A program made the position numbers and the translations under genes. Under the pieces are notes generated by a model, which was given only the letters and a program-made list of their open reading frames with translations, had not been told where the DNA came from and did not search any database. Source: Tillus elongatus (Eukaryota; Arthropoda; Insecta; Coleoptera; Cleridae). From it: DNA of 64,000 nt. The stretch is taken from NCBI GenBank assembly GCA_964006375.1, contig OZ023265.1, positions 151,008,769 through 151,072,768 of the forward strand. Reading direction: 5' to 3'. This document shows positions 33,546 through 49,113 of the stretch, piece after piece (the first letter of the stretch is position 1; every line of letters starts with the position of its first letter).

Positions 33546-33739
33546 GATATTTTCCTGTATCTTGTATAATAACAGTTATATTATATTTACAGTAAAAATG
33601 CACCACACTGTACATATCTAAAATTGTGAAAACAGCTTTGTCAAATACAGAATGAAGGTAAGATTTTAAAATTCCAAATATCTATTCCGTGTTAAATGAA
33701 CATTTCTAAGAATTGAGAATTAATGTTTTCTTAGGTAAA

Positions 33740-33815
33740 CTAATAAGCCAAAGGTTGCAGTGCTATCGCGGCGCCAAAGCTGCGGACGAGCCTGAAAGGA
33801 GAAAAAAAAATTAAT
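33740..33815 (+). repeat. RNase-H non-LTR 3' UTR end
   Basis: AAGCCAAAGGTTGCAGTGCT, GCTGCGGACGAGCCTG, then an A run: a solo tail as at 8.9-9.07 kb. Confidence 0.75.
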
Positions 33816-33929
33816 AATAGTGTAGTGGCGAAATCCGCTCGGAACTACCTGTTTTTATGAGGGAATTTTGGAAATGCTATTGGAATAACCTTTTAGGCAA
33901 GCTATTGTTGCTGAACAATAGGAATAAAA

Positions 33930-34088
<159 letters not shown>

Positions 34089-34114
34089 TATGTCTTACTT
34101 GGGTTTTAGACCTA

Positions 34115-34190
34115 AAAAATATAGTGCGGCAGATGGTGTGCCTCAAGACAGTGCTTTCGAACATCTTCTGTTTCTTATATTTATCAAAAT
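34115..34190 (+). pseudogene. short reverse transcriptase motif-B fragment
   Basis: Reads 'DGVPQDSAFEHLLFLIFIK', the GVPQGS...LLFLIFIN segment of a non-LTR RT, directly after the (TAA)n. Confidence 0.55.
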
Positions 34191-34747
34191 TTATAAACCA
34201 ATAAATTGTGGAGGGTATTAACATATTTAGAGCAATTGAACCACAAAATAGTAGAATAGAGTGAGCCAGATAAACCTACAGTAGAAAAAAAGTGAAACTT
34301 GTCTTCAATTGTAAAATAAATGATATAGCACTAGGTACTGCGTTTTAACCAAATTAATGACTAAGGTGTACTATTTGATCACAATTAACTTTCAAGTCTC
34401 ATATAGAACACATTGGTCAATAGCTCACTTAAGATGACGGGTTGTATTTTCCGCTATGGTCTAGCAGTTGGGAGCGCTGATGCACTAGGGACTTTATTTA
34501 TGCATATGGACGAGGCATTCTGGAGTAGACATACATACTTAGTGTTGTTAACCGTTTCACAGAATGCAAAGATATACCGAAGGAAACCCATTTTATGTGC
34601 CTAGAATCAGTACCAGACAAAATATAACTCTCAGTTATAACGAGTCCTAAACATTACGTCATCTAAATTCATGTGTACAATAATATAGTGGATACAATTG
34701 ACATTTCTCCTATAGAAGCAGTCAATAAGTTCAAAACAAACTTAAGA
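34191..34747. other. spacer
   Basis: A 63-residue open frame at 34413-34604 shows no motif I know. Confidence 0.35.
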
Positions 34748-34947
34748 CTATATAACTGTGGCGGAACAAAAGATGACTGGGCGCCCCGCAAACGATTATC
34801 TTGGGCTCCCTAGTTTTTCTTTTTTAACTAAAGTTGTAAAAACAAAAAATACACGTTAATAAGGGTAGACGTTGAACAGTGCGGCTGGTAATCTAAAACA
34901 GAAAAAACAAATCCAACTAATTCGGTAACATGTCGACAACATCTTTG

Positions 34948-35200
<253 letters not shown>

Positions 35201-35439
35201 TCTTCTCGATAACTTCTTAACAACATATTACAAACTGATAGCGTAATTATAACGCCAATCATCCTTTTGATTATATCTCTTCATTTATTAAAATGTACTT
35301 TTGTGTTAACTAGATTTTCAATTATTTTACCTTGTTTCCAGGAATCATACAAAAAACAAGATTTCTTGTGTATAACTGATTGTTCGTGTTCTCTTATTTT
35401 CTTGAAAAATCCTTGCCACTCCTTGACTCCTTTACAAGA

Positions 35440-35860
35440 AGCACCTTAAAATTCCTGTCACCTCGATCTGCAAAGGGCCAACATAGTTCTCAGTAAGCCA
35501 CTTGTAGTTGTAGAGAGTAACAAAGCCACATTCTTTCAACTTGTATGCCAGCTTTAGTGATACAATTGTAATGGGAAGAACTAAATGAACGTCCTTCGTC
35601 GTCTTTCAGAAAATCCTTAATGGCTTACATGGTCCAGTGTTGAGAATTTCCTCCTTTGTTTCTGTATTAATTTCTTTTCCCAAATAATTTGCGATATCCG
35701 AAGCACAAACTTTGCCACTAACACTAAGAAAGTCAGTAGCCCCTTTCCGTGTTTCCGCCTCACTTTCCATGGTAACTTCAATTTTAAAAACCCCAGCAAC
35801 ATTTTCATAACTTTCCGCCGAGGTTGATGGCACAGATTCATTTTCACTTAAAAAAAAATC
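35440..35860 (-). pseudogene. hAT-type transposase N-terminal relic
   Basis: Minus-strand frame 35606-35833 ends 'DIANYLGKEINTETKEEIL' then 'TGPCKPLRIF'. After a frameshift it continues 'DDEGRSFSSSHYNCI' and 'MWLCYSLQLQVAY', which is the layout of the TTF-type zinc-finger region at the front of many animal hAT transposases (GRSFS..HY...W..YS). The catalytic and dimerisation parts are absent. Lies inside the TSD-bounded hAT element, which confirms the class. Confidence 0.7.
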
Positions 35861-36582
35861 AATTCTGGTCAGTTTTTCTGTCTTTTCCTTCTGAAGCTAC
35901 CTTTTTTTTTGGCCCCACTTAATTGTTTATGTCCAGAATTCATATTTCTGCACTTATAATTTATAATGTAATATTTAATATTTATTATATAAATAGAAAC
36001 CGAATATACCAACTTTAACAAATTAGAACCTCGACTTCGATCCCGATTATAAATGCTGTGAAAAAACTATACGCAATACAGGCAAACACTCGGATGCTCG
36101 AACTAAACTAAAGTTAAAGTTATCCTTATCCCTTATCCAGTAAGTATGAAATAAATCGTTTAACAGTTTTTAATTCAAATTCAAACCAGTTATTTGTGCC
36201 ATTACAAAATATATTTACAGCATTATACCTAATAAGTAGGCCTTCATAAATTTTATTTTGAACCGTTTCTTGGAAGGATGGACTGAGGATGAAATATATG
36301 ATCGAGCATTTTTACGTTCTTCGAATCAAAAGTCACCCAGCGCAGATTTCTATAACTGTAATTATGTGGCTATTGCTGCCATGCCAACAATCTGTTTACT
36401 GGCCTTAACGTAAATGATCTAAATATATAACTCTTAAGTATATAATTCTAATTTAACTTTTTTCTAAGTATGTAGATATTATATTATTATGATCTCATAA
36501 AAGCTGCCTTCAGGGCTCCCATAGTGCCTGCCCCCCCCCCCCCCCGTGCTGCGGGGGTGTCTGTTCCGCCACTGCTATATAA

Positions 36583-37397
<815 letters not shown>

Positions 37398-37584
37398 TAT
37401 ATTTATTGTATAAAATTGTATAATATTATTATTAAGACTACCTATATAGATGTGGCATTCTCGAAGCTGGCGGCTGATCTGGAGAATACTTATGGTACTA
37501 AACATGATTTAAATCAAGTAGTTATCACGCTATCCATGGCGCAATTAAAGAGATAAATCGAAGTTTTAGATTTCTAGAAGCAGT

Positions 37585-39453
37585 CCAAGTGGTATCTAAA
37601 TGGTTCTCTAAATCCTGTGACAAGGCTAGATTTGAAACGGTCAAAGCTCACAAAACGCTTCTACACAATCCCAGTCAAGAAAACCGTCAAGCATATAACG
37701 ACGCAAGAAACCACTACGTCGGCATTCTTTCTGAGGCAAAAAACTCGTTTAGTAACCACATCAAAAACAAAGTCCTCTCAAGCTCCAACGGCAGCAAACC
37801 TTTCTGGACTCTTGCTATGCTAAATCTATTGGGAATAATATCTGCAAGAGCACGTTGCCACCTCTTGTTTCAGGGGATGAAATTGTTTCTACCGCCCTGG
37901 GCAAGGCTGAACTTTCTGGCTCGTTGTTCGCCGGCAATTCTACTCTCCACCCACCTCGAAATGTTCAACCACCAACAGTCCCCAATGTCGCGCAAAAAAT
38001 GACGGATATCATTTTCAAAATTAAAAAGGTAGGAAAGATGCTCTCTTCTCTTAATACCAGGAAAACCTCTGGCCTTGACGACATCCCAGCAATTGTTCTC
38101 AAAAAATGTGCACCAGAACTTGCTCCTGTCCTGACTCGTCTGTTCAGACATCTTACAATAGAGGCATACTCCACAGTAACTGGAAAACTCCTCGAGTAAA
38201 ACCCGTCCCCAAGAAAGGATCCAAAGCGCTTCCTAGTAACTACAAGCCTATTTCTCTCCTTTCAGTCGTCTCCAAAGTGATGGAAAAGTATATAAACACC
38301 GAATTACTAAAATTTCTTGAAAAACACAGTCTAATCCACGACAGGTAGTATGGATTCCGTCAGCGCAGATCAACTGCCGACCTCCTTTCCTTTGTCACCC
38401 ATTCTTGGAACAAGTCTATGGAACTACACGGTGAATCCCAGATTGTCGCTCTAGACATATCCAAAGCATTCGACCAGGCCTGGCACGCAGCGCTGCTTAA
38501 TAAACTTCCGGCCTATGGCCCACCACCAAAACTTTGTACCTGGACAGCAAATTTCCTCTCCAACCGGAGCCTTTCTGTTGTCGTGGATGACCATTCCTCT
38601 AAACTGTATCCAATTAATGCAGGAGTCCCTCAAGGTTCAGCTTTAGCCCCTACTTTGTTTCTTCTCCACATCAATGACCTCCTCTCTAGTACATCCAACC
38701 CAGTTCACAGTTACGCGGACGACAGCACCCTCCACTCAAATATACAATATTCTAAGCCCGTCTCCTCAGCCCAATTAGATGAGGATCGCAGACTCATGGA
38801 GGGTTCTTACTTGTTGGCATTTCTGTGGATCGAAATCTCAATTGGCACTAACATGTCACATCAATTGCAGATGCGGCTGCTAAGAAATTAGGTTTTCTCT
38901 TCCGGGCTCGCAAATACTTTTCACCAGCTAATCTCTATATCTTATATACTTCACAAATAAGGCCAAACCTCGAATACTGCTCCCACATCTGGGGTGCCGC
39001 TGCCGCTTCTATACTCGCTATCCTGGACTCCATTCAGAAGAGAGCTATACGTCTCATCGGTGACCCCACCCTCACCCAAAGGTTGCCCACCGACGTCCCG
39101 TTGGTGAGCTCTCTCTCTTTTTTTATAGATATCTGCACATGCACTGCTCAGAGGAGCTTTCTTCCAGTTCCTCCACCTGCTGGCCCCAACAAATCTACCA
39201 GGGAAACAGAGCGAATGCACCCTTTTACTGTCCAGGTCACCAGACATAGAACATCTTGTTATGCCCCCTCTTTTGTCCCGAGGACTTCCAAGTTGTGGAA
39301 TTCCTTGCCGGCACATGTTTTTCCTTCTCTTCTGAACCTCCAAACCTTCAAGTCGACAATTAACAAGTTGCCTCTATCCTCCTTGTCGACACCCACGGTA
39401 CGATAGTATTTAGGCTGTAAGCCCTCGTGGATGTTGTTGAAATATATATGAAA
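37585..39453 (+). pseudogene. CR1/jockey-type non-LTR retrotransposon, copy 2
   Basis: Collinear with 6870-8803 but 5'-truncated at 'WFSKSCDKARFETVKAHKT'. It retains the stretch missing from copy 1 (about 38207-38275, 'LPSNYKPISLLSVVSKVMEK') and RT motifs 'ALDISKAFDQAWH', 'GVPQGSALAPTLFL' and YADD (about 38714). About 170 bp are lost at 38810, joining 'RRLMEGS' to the later 'LLAFLWIEI' in a wrong frame. The end is the shared 'INKLPLSSLSTPTVR' and an A-rich tail. No EN domain. Confidence 0.9.
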
Positions 39454-39567
39454 AAAAAGTTTAGGTTATTGTGGTGCACAAACGAATAGGAAGAATGGAG
39501 TTTGGGTAAAGTAATTACGTAGTCTGTTACAATAAGTCTAGCAAGACGTCTGCTGTAAATGTAAGAC

Positions 39568-39824
39568 AATTTAAAAAGGTTTCATTCAAAAAAAGTTGAC
39601 ATAATTTCCAAACTAAACAGACTTCAAATGCTGACATTCTAAATGAGATTATACTTTTGTAATTCCTCTTCCCATCGCATACCTTAGACACATTTTTGAT
39701 AATTCTCTATCTCTCCACCATTACTTTCCAACTCCAAGCCTTTCTTTACAACCCATACTACAAAACAGTACATTTTCTACAGAACAAAACTAGAATTGCT
39801 TGACACTGATTGACTGGAATACTA

Positions 39825-39903
<79 letters not shown>

Positions 39904-39968
39904 TTAAAAAGGATTCATTCAAAAAAAGTTGACATAATTTCCAACTAAACAGACTTCAAATGCTGACA

Positions 39969-40049
<81 letters not shown>
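39568..40049 (+). repeat. 74-bp duplication linked to two (TA)n arrays
   Basis: AATTTAAAAAGG...GCTGACATTCTA occurs at 39568-39642 and again at 39900-39973 with two differences. The second copy is sandwiched between (TA)n arrays at 39831-39900 and 39974-40049. Confidence 0.9.
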
Positions 40050-40052
<3 letters not shown>

Positions 40053-40411
40053 ATGGAGAGTAGCGAAAGCGCCATATCTGCTTTTGTGATGTTCCAGGCT
40101 TTCACAACAGCTTCTATGCACACACAGCAACAAAGAAGTTGTGGAGAAAACTAGCGAGCACAAACAACTACGCCGATGGCTAATACCACCACGAGCATTA
40201 ATTATATAACTGACTGGTCACCAACACTTTAGTCCTGCCAGGGCTTTCGACAAGAGTATAGCAGGATACACAGACCGGTTTCGTCTTCCTTATAGACTCT
40301 TCAGCATGCCATACCTACGCCCCAACTGGCTGGTCTTAAAGCAGGGACTGCTGTATAATGCAGTGGAGAGTAGCGCAAAGCGCCATCTTTCTACGTACAC
40401 ACAGTACAGTA

Positions 40412-40413
<2 letters not shown>
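40050..40413 (-). repeat. hammerhead repeat family 2, unit c
   Basis: Reverse complement of the 18.6-19.0 kb unit: GCAATGGAGAGTAGCG, CAGGCTTTCACAACAGCTTC, GGCTAATACCACCACGAGCA, TCCTGCCAGGGCTTTCG, ribozyme (40264-40315). A second start of the unit follows (GCAGTGGAGAGTAGCG at 40360), so units were once head to tail with a period of about 310 bp. Confidence 0.7.
40264..40315 (-). ncRNA. hammerhead ribozyme motif (complete core)
   Basis: Minus strand: helix I GGCATG, core CTGAAGA, helix II GTCT / AGAC with loop ATAAGGA, GAAA, palindrome ACCGGT, cleavage C, return TGTGTATCC. Core invariants are all present. Helix I has four pairs, two of them wobble, then AT / AT and GG / CC after an internal loop. 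Confidence 0.72.

Positions 40414-40496
<83 letters not shown>
40414..40496. repeat. (TA)n microsatellite
   Basis: Directly follows the second start of the hammerhead repeat. Confidence 0.97.
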
Positions 40497-40499
<3 letters not shown>

Positions 40500-41452
40500 G
40501 GATATGTGTATAAATTTGGAACGCCAGTCGACGTGCTATCTGGAAAAAATACTGTGGTAGTAAGAGCCTTCTAGCACCGCTGGGAGTGCGGCCGGGAGGG
40601 GCTTAACAGTAAAAATACTGATATTATTGTCACGCGTTCTCCTGGCACTTCAGTATTTCAATGAAAAATCCATTTGTACAAAAATATAGACTTTCACAAG
40701 GAATAATTTTCGGAATAATGACCAGGAATATTCGATGAGAGGACACTGTACACATACTGTACACGCACGCATACGGTAATATAATACGACGCATATTACT
40801 TATGAAAATCTGTTTATAGAGGAAAGAGCTAGATGCAAAATTTTTTCTCAAATTCAAGGCCCTTATCTTTTTTCTACAGCTTGAAATTTTATATCTAATA
40901 TTTTATTATTTTGAAATTATTCTTTAAAGGTGATAATAAACAAATCAATTCCACTTACCAAAAAAAAAGCATGAAAAATCCAGCTTTGCAAAGTCTGTAA
41001 ATATGACAATTACCAGATTATTCAACGGCACCATAGTAAAAATAAAAATACGCCTCTGATAATCCGACTTAATCTAAACAAACGACAAAAACTAAGATTT
41101 GAAGCAGGCTCAGAAGGCTGCAACACTTTTGTGGCCCAACCTACCAATGCGCGTGCCGTTGCCACGGCAACCGTTTCATGCAAGCGTCCCGAAACAGACG
41201 CAGCATTTGTATACGTACAAATCTGACAGTCAGTCCGCAGCTGCTTGACGCTCTACAGTTCCGCAATACGTAAGCGTTGCGCGCTGTGGCATGTATACAT
41301 TCAATTCGGTGATCAGGGACGGGCTTGCAAATTATATCGTACCATAAATTACTATAAAAATACATTGTCAAGAGCGGCGCGACGTAATAAGACATTTTTA
41401 TGTGGTTGTACCAAATGAGAGAATGAAAAAAAATTAAATTATGGTGGACTTT
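40497..41452. other. spacer with a GC-richer block
   Basis: 41130-41345 is GC-richer than its surroundings, but I recognise neither gene nor element. Confidence 0.35.
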
Positions 41453-41605
41453 GAATAAAAAAGTTTAGTTTAACCGAAAAATATAGGTGAAGCAGCGTTT
41501 CACCTGCGTTACCTGACGAGCGACCACTGACCTCTAATAACCATTATAATCAAATAGTAATATATATAAACACAGAAATATAATACATATACATATACAC
41601 ATATA

Positions 41606-41709
<104 letters not shown>

Positions 41710-41979
41710 TTTTAGTGCAATGAAAAGTGTTGTTTTTAGTCTTTTCATATTATTTCATCAATTTGAAACCGATTTTATTTAAGTAAAAGGAACACTTATT
41801 TCCTTTTGTATGTTGTTTCGATACCACTCTGAATAAAAAAGTTTAGTTTAACCGAAAAATATGGGTGAAGCAGCGTTTCACCTGCGTTACCTGACGAGCC
41901 ACCACTGACCTCTAATAACCATTATAATCAAATAGTAATCTATATAAACACAGAAATATAATACATATACATATACACA

Positions 41980-42087
<108 letters not shown>

Positions 42088-42150
42088 TTTTAGTGCAATG
42101 AAAAGCGTTGTTTTTAGTCTTTTCATATTATTTTATCAATTTGAAACCGA

Positions 42151-42283
42151 TTTTAGTGAATTTTCTTAGAAAAAATTCACTAATGAGGAGATCTCGACTT
42201 TTGAATTTTGAAAAAATTTCTTCAAATAAGCGCGATCTAGGACACCTAGAACCCATATCCGGGGTCAGTTTCAATTTTTATAT

Positions 42284-42375
<92 letters not shown>

Positions 42376-42991
42376 GTATCACACCGATAACTCAAAAAAT
42401 AATGGGCCGATTTTGATAAAATTTGGCATGTGCCTTTCTTTTGTAAATAGCTTGGATAAGTTCGTTAGTCAGGAAAATCGGACGAGGTTTTCCGGGAAAA
42501 TTTTGAGTTTTCATTCGAAAAAAATTCTTATCTCAAAAAGTAATAAGCCGATTTTAATAAAATTTGGCATGTATCTTTCTCTTGTAAATGGCTTTGACAA
42601 GTTTGTTAGTCAAGAAAATTGGACGAGGTTTTCCGAGAAAATTTTGAGTTTTAATTTGAAAAATTTTTTTATCTGAAAGAATAATAGGCCGATTTTGATA
42701 AAATTTGGCATGTACCTTCCTTTTGTAAATGACTTTGACAAGTTCGTTAATCAAAAAAATCGGACGAGGTTTTCCGGGAAAATTTTGAGTTTCTATTGAA
42801 AAAAAATTTATCTTAAAAAATAAGAAATCTATGATAACCAAATTTGGTAGGTAGGTTTACGATATAAAAAGTAAACTATACACCAAAATTTAGATTTCTA
42901 TGTTACAAGAAAAAAAAGTTATAATAAAATATTTTGTGCCAGATCATTTCTATGAAAATTCACTACCATAACGCACTTGCTGCGTCCAGGC
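42151..42991 (+). mobile_element. HINE/DINE-like element, full length (copy A)
   Basis: Reference copy. Tip TTTTAGTGAATTTTC, whose 12-mer TAGTGAATTTTC is matched inversely by GAAAATTCACTA at the other end. The 5' tip also folds on itself (AAAAATTCACTAATGAGG). Then GGAGATCTCGACTTTTG, GGGGTCAGTTTC, (TA)n (42287-42375), TGTATCACACCGATAACTC, three core units (42387, 42530, 42671, about 141 bp each) and the tail with hairpin ACGCA / TGCGT (42971-42985), ending CCAGGC before TTTT. Termini, subterminal repeat, internal array and 3' hairpin are the layout of Helentron-derived HINE/DINE-1 elements. No coding; movement would need enzymes from elsewhere. Confidence 0.78.
42287..42375. repeat. (TA)n microsatellite
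   Basis: Core array of HINE-like copy A. Confidence 0.97.
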
Positions 42992-43049
42992 TTTTATTTA
43001 AGTAAAAGGAACACTTATTTCCTTTTGTATGTTGTTTCGATACCACTCT

Positions 43050-43590
43050 GTTGCTTAACAAACAATTTTTGGTACAGGCTAAGATTTGAGTACATGCGAG
43101 TTTTATAAGTCAAAATTTTATTAGTTTATATAAATATTTTTTTCGCGACAACTAAAAGCTAAAACCAAGCAAATGTTAAGGTGTTTTATTTTATTACATA
43201 CAATTAATTTAAGTAATTCGTAACTTTTTGCCCTCACGCTATGCAGTAAAATTTAATTTCTTTATAGCATATAAAAATATAATTTTAGTTTTATTAAAGA
43301 AAGCTATTAGCATGCATATCCTAACCCATAAAAATTATGGCCCAGTGGTTTCACGAAAGAATTTAGCTATGGCACAATAGACACGAGTGGGATATCTTCG
43401 GCTTATTTACTACTGAGAGTTGATATTACAGCATTTTTATTTTAACCCTTATCTTTATAGATTTCACTCTGTGCATATGCATTAAGCCTGAACTTTAAAA
43501 TATTATTTTAATGACTGGTTTTAAGAGTCGTCTGTTTCGCTTCGGCGTCAAGTGTCGCCTTTTGTGGATTATAGGTAAGTTGAAAGTCTC
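43050..43590. other. spacer
   Basis: No recognisable feature. Confidence 0.4.
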
Positions 43591-43592
43591 GT

Positions 43593-43640
43593 AGCAAACG
43601 AGTTACGGTAGTGAATTTTCTTGGTTGGAAAAATTTGGCT
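43593..43640 (-). mobile_element. HINE-like 3' tip remnant
   Basis: CGTAGCAAACGAGTTACGGT then AGTGAATTTTCTTGG, the reverse-complemented tip. Confidence 0.55.
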
Positions 43641-43704
43641 TAATAATAAAGTAATTCAACAGTGAAAAAAGCACATAAAACAATGAGTTTTACTTGTTGC
43701 GTAT

Positions 43705-45745
<2,041 letters not shown>

Positions 45746-46826
45746 CAGGGTAAGTTATTCACATGGAAACATGTGAATACCTCACAAACAGAAAACGATA
45801 AAAACAAGATTTTGACACGTGTTGCAAGGTTGCCATATATGCATATTTTCACGTTACCACAAAACATACGGAGTGGTCCTGACAAGCGTAGTGGTTGCAA
45901 TGAGTGATTTAAAAAAAAATGGAACACCCTGTATTTTACATCATTTTATAAATCCTGTCGAACTCTAGACTAACTTGTTACAAGGTACCCTATGTCCAAA
46001 TTCTATGGTTACGCAGATATCGGTACTTTAATTATTGCATTACATGTATTGATAAAGCTAATAGTAACACATAAATATCTTATGCACGGAAAACAACAAA
46101 TAAAGATCTTTTCACAGGTATTGTAGGGTTGCCATAGCAACGTCTTTTCATGGTTACCCAAAATATAGAGGGTGGTCCTGAAAAGTGTTGTGGTTGATTT
46201 TTTTAATGGAACACCCTGTATATTATATGATTTGATGAATCCTTTAGAACTCTAGATTAACTTTGTTGTAAGGTACCCTATGCCCAAATTCTATGGTTAC
46301 GCAGATATCGACAATTACATAATAAGTACTTATTGTCACAAACCTGGCTATGCTTTGTAAATAAATATTAGTGAACTGTCAAAATTAGCTAATGTCAATC
46401 ACTTTATAAAATGGCATATCTTAGTGATACAAAACGCAAACAAATCCTAATTTCACGAGGAGTTTGGCGACAAGGAAAGAACGTATGAATAAGTTACACG
46501 CATATTTAATGAATCGAATCCTCAACACGTTATTAACTGATCAACCGTTTTAAAAATTATCAAGAGATATATAGAGACTGGAAATGTTAAAAATTGCCCT
46601 AAACCTGGCAGGAAGAAAACTGTTACAGATGATGAAACAAAACTAAATGTGCTACTCCAAGTTGAGGAAAATCCTTAAATATCTTCAAACCAGTTGGCGC
46701 TAGACAACAATATCGCACAGATGTCCGTGATAAGAATTTTGAAGGCAAAAAAAAATGAAACCTTATAAAATTCGCTACAATCAAGAACTTACAGAAGATG
46801 GTCCAGACAGCAGATTTTCCTAATGA
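45746..46826 (+). pseudogene. DD41D-type transposon left end and transposase N-terminus
   Basis: TA (45744-45745) then CAGGGTAAGTTATTCAC; an inverted tip CACCCTG followed by TA at 45925-45933 closes a 186-bp MITE-like unit. A second, diverged copy of its right part (GTTGCCATAGCAACG, GGTGGTCCTGAAAAG, AACACCCTGTATATT) lies at 46085-46310 in direct orientation. From 46407 a transposase starts 'MAYLSDTKRKQILISRGV'. Other frames give 'RIFNESNPQHVINQSTVLK', 'LLQVEENP' and 'MSVIRILKAKKMKPYKIRY', ending at 'EDGPDSRFS' (46823). The catalytic domain is absent; stops are numerous. Confidence 0.75.
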
Positions 46827-46989
46827 AAATTCACTAACAGATAATAAAGTTGCATTAGGTAAAAAAAAATTACGGTGTTCTGATTTCTCTATAATTTCTT
46901 TTAGTTGTGGCTTAATTTATGAAGTCGCTAGTTACATGAAGATGTCCCTTGTGGGTTTGGGGACGAAGTAAAAGAATAGTTCCAAGGTA

Positions 46990-47910
46990 ATTTCTGCCAG
47001 TCGTAATTGGAGTCAAACACTGGCGAGGGTCTGGTCAAGTTGAGCCCTGAGGGTGGCGGATATCTCTGGGGAATGATATAAACCCGGATTTTAAGGCCTC
47101 CACTGTGGGGTTCGAAATGGACATGACGTCGGTTGGTTATTACTCGAAAGCGGGGTTCCAGATAACACCGCCTTGCATTAAGCGCTGGCGGGTGTCAGGT
47201 GTCCAAACGACTCTGCGGGTGTTGAGATATCTGGGGAGTGGTATACACCCAAAATTTGACGTTGCCACTGTGTGCTTCGGAACGGACAACCGACCTTGCT
47301 ATGGCGATGCTCCGGAGCGGGACTCGGTGTCATGTCGCCTTGAGTCCAGCACTGGTGGGTGTCGAGTCTAGACGAACCCAGAGAAGAACTGAGATCTCTA
47401 GATATGGATTAAAACTGGAGATTGAGGCCTCCTATGTGAGCTTTGAAACGGGTGAATGTTGCTTGCTCGGGTGCGGGGATTCATGATACCGCCTTGTGTC
47501 AGACACTGTGGGATATGGGGTCCAGAAAAACTCGGAGTGACGTTATCTCTCTTGGGGGTTCGAAATTGGCAAGCGACTCCACTCAGATGAGACGACACCT
47601 GTCAAGTTAACTTTCACCCTGAAAAATATCGCCTCCTGCGGGGAGCTGGATTTATGAAGTGAAATTTAGGCAAATACTAGCTGGTATCGGGTCTAGACGA
47701 ATCCGGAGGAGAGCTGACATCTTTAAGGGTGGATTACACCTGGAGATTGAGGTCTCCTCTGTGAGCTCTGAAACGGGATAACGACCCCGCTTGGATGCTG
47801 CTCGAGAGCGGGACTTCATGAGGCCTCCTTGAGTCTAATACTGACGGGAGCCGTGTCCAGATGACCTCGGGAAGACAATTTCCCCTTTTTGAGCTTCGAA
47901 ATGGGCAAGC
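46990..47910. repeat. GC-rich degenerate tandem repeat, period about 165 bp
   Basis: Recurring words: GGGGAATGATATAAACCC (47068), GGGGAGTGGTATACACCC (47233) and AGATATGGATTAAAACTGG (47399), i.e. about 165-bp spacing. GTCGAGTCTAGACGAA recurs as GTCGGGTCTAGACGAA-like sequence near 47690, and GGAGATTGAGGCCTCC as GGAGATTGAGGTCTCC. Markedly GC-richer than all neighbours. No protein recognised. Confidence 0.75.
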
Positions 47911-49105
<1,195 letters not shown>

Positions 49106-49113
49106 TAGATATA

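Noticed and set aside
36522..36560. GC-rich terminator-like hairpin at the poly-C run
   Set aside because: It is the subterminal part of the hAT element; there is no bacterial context.
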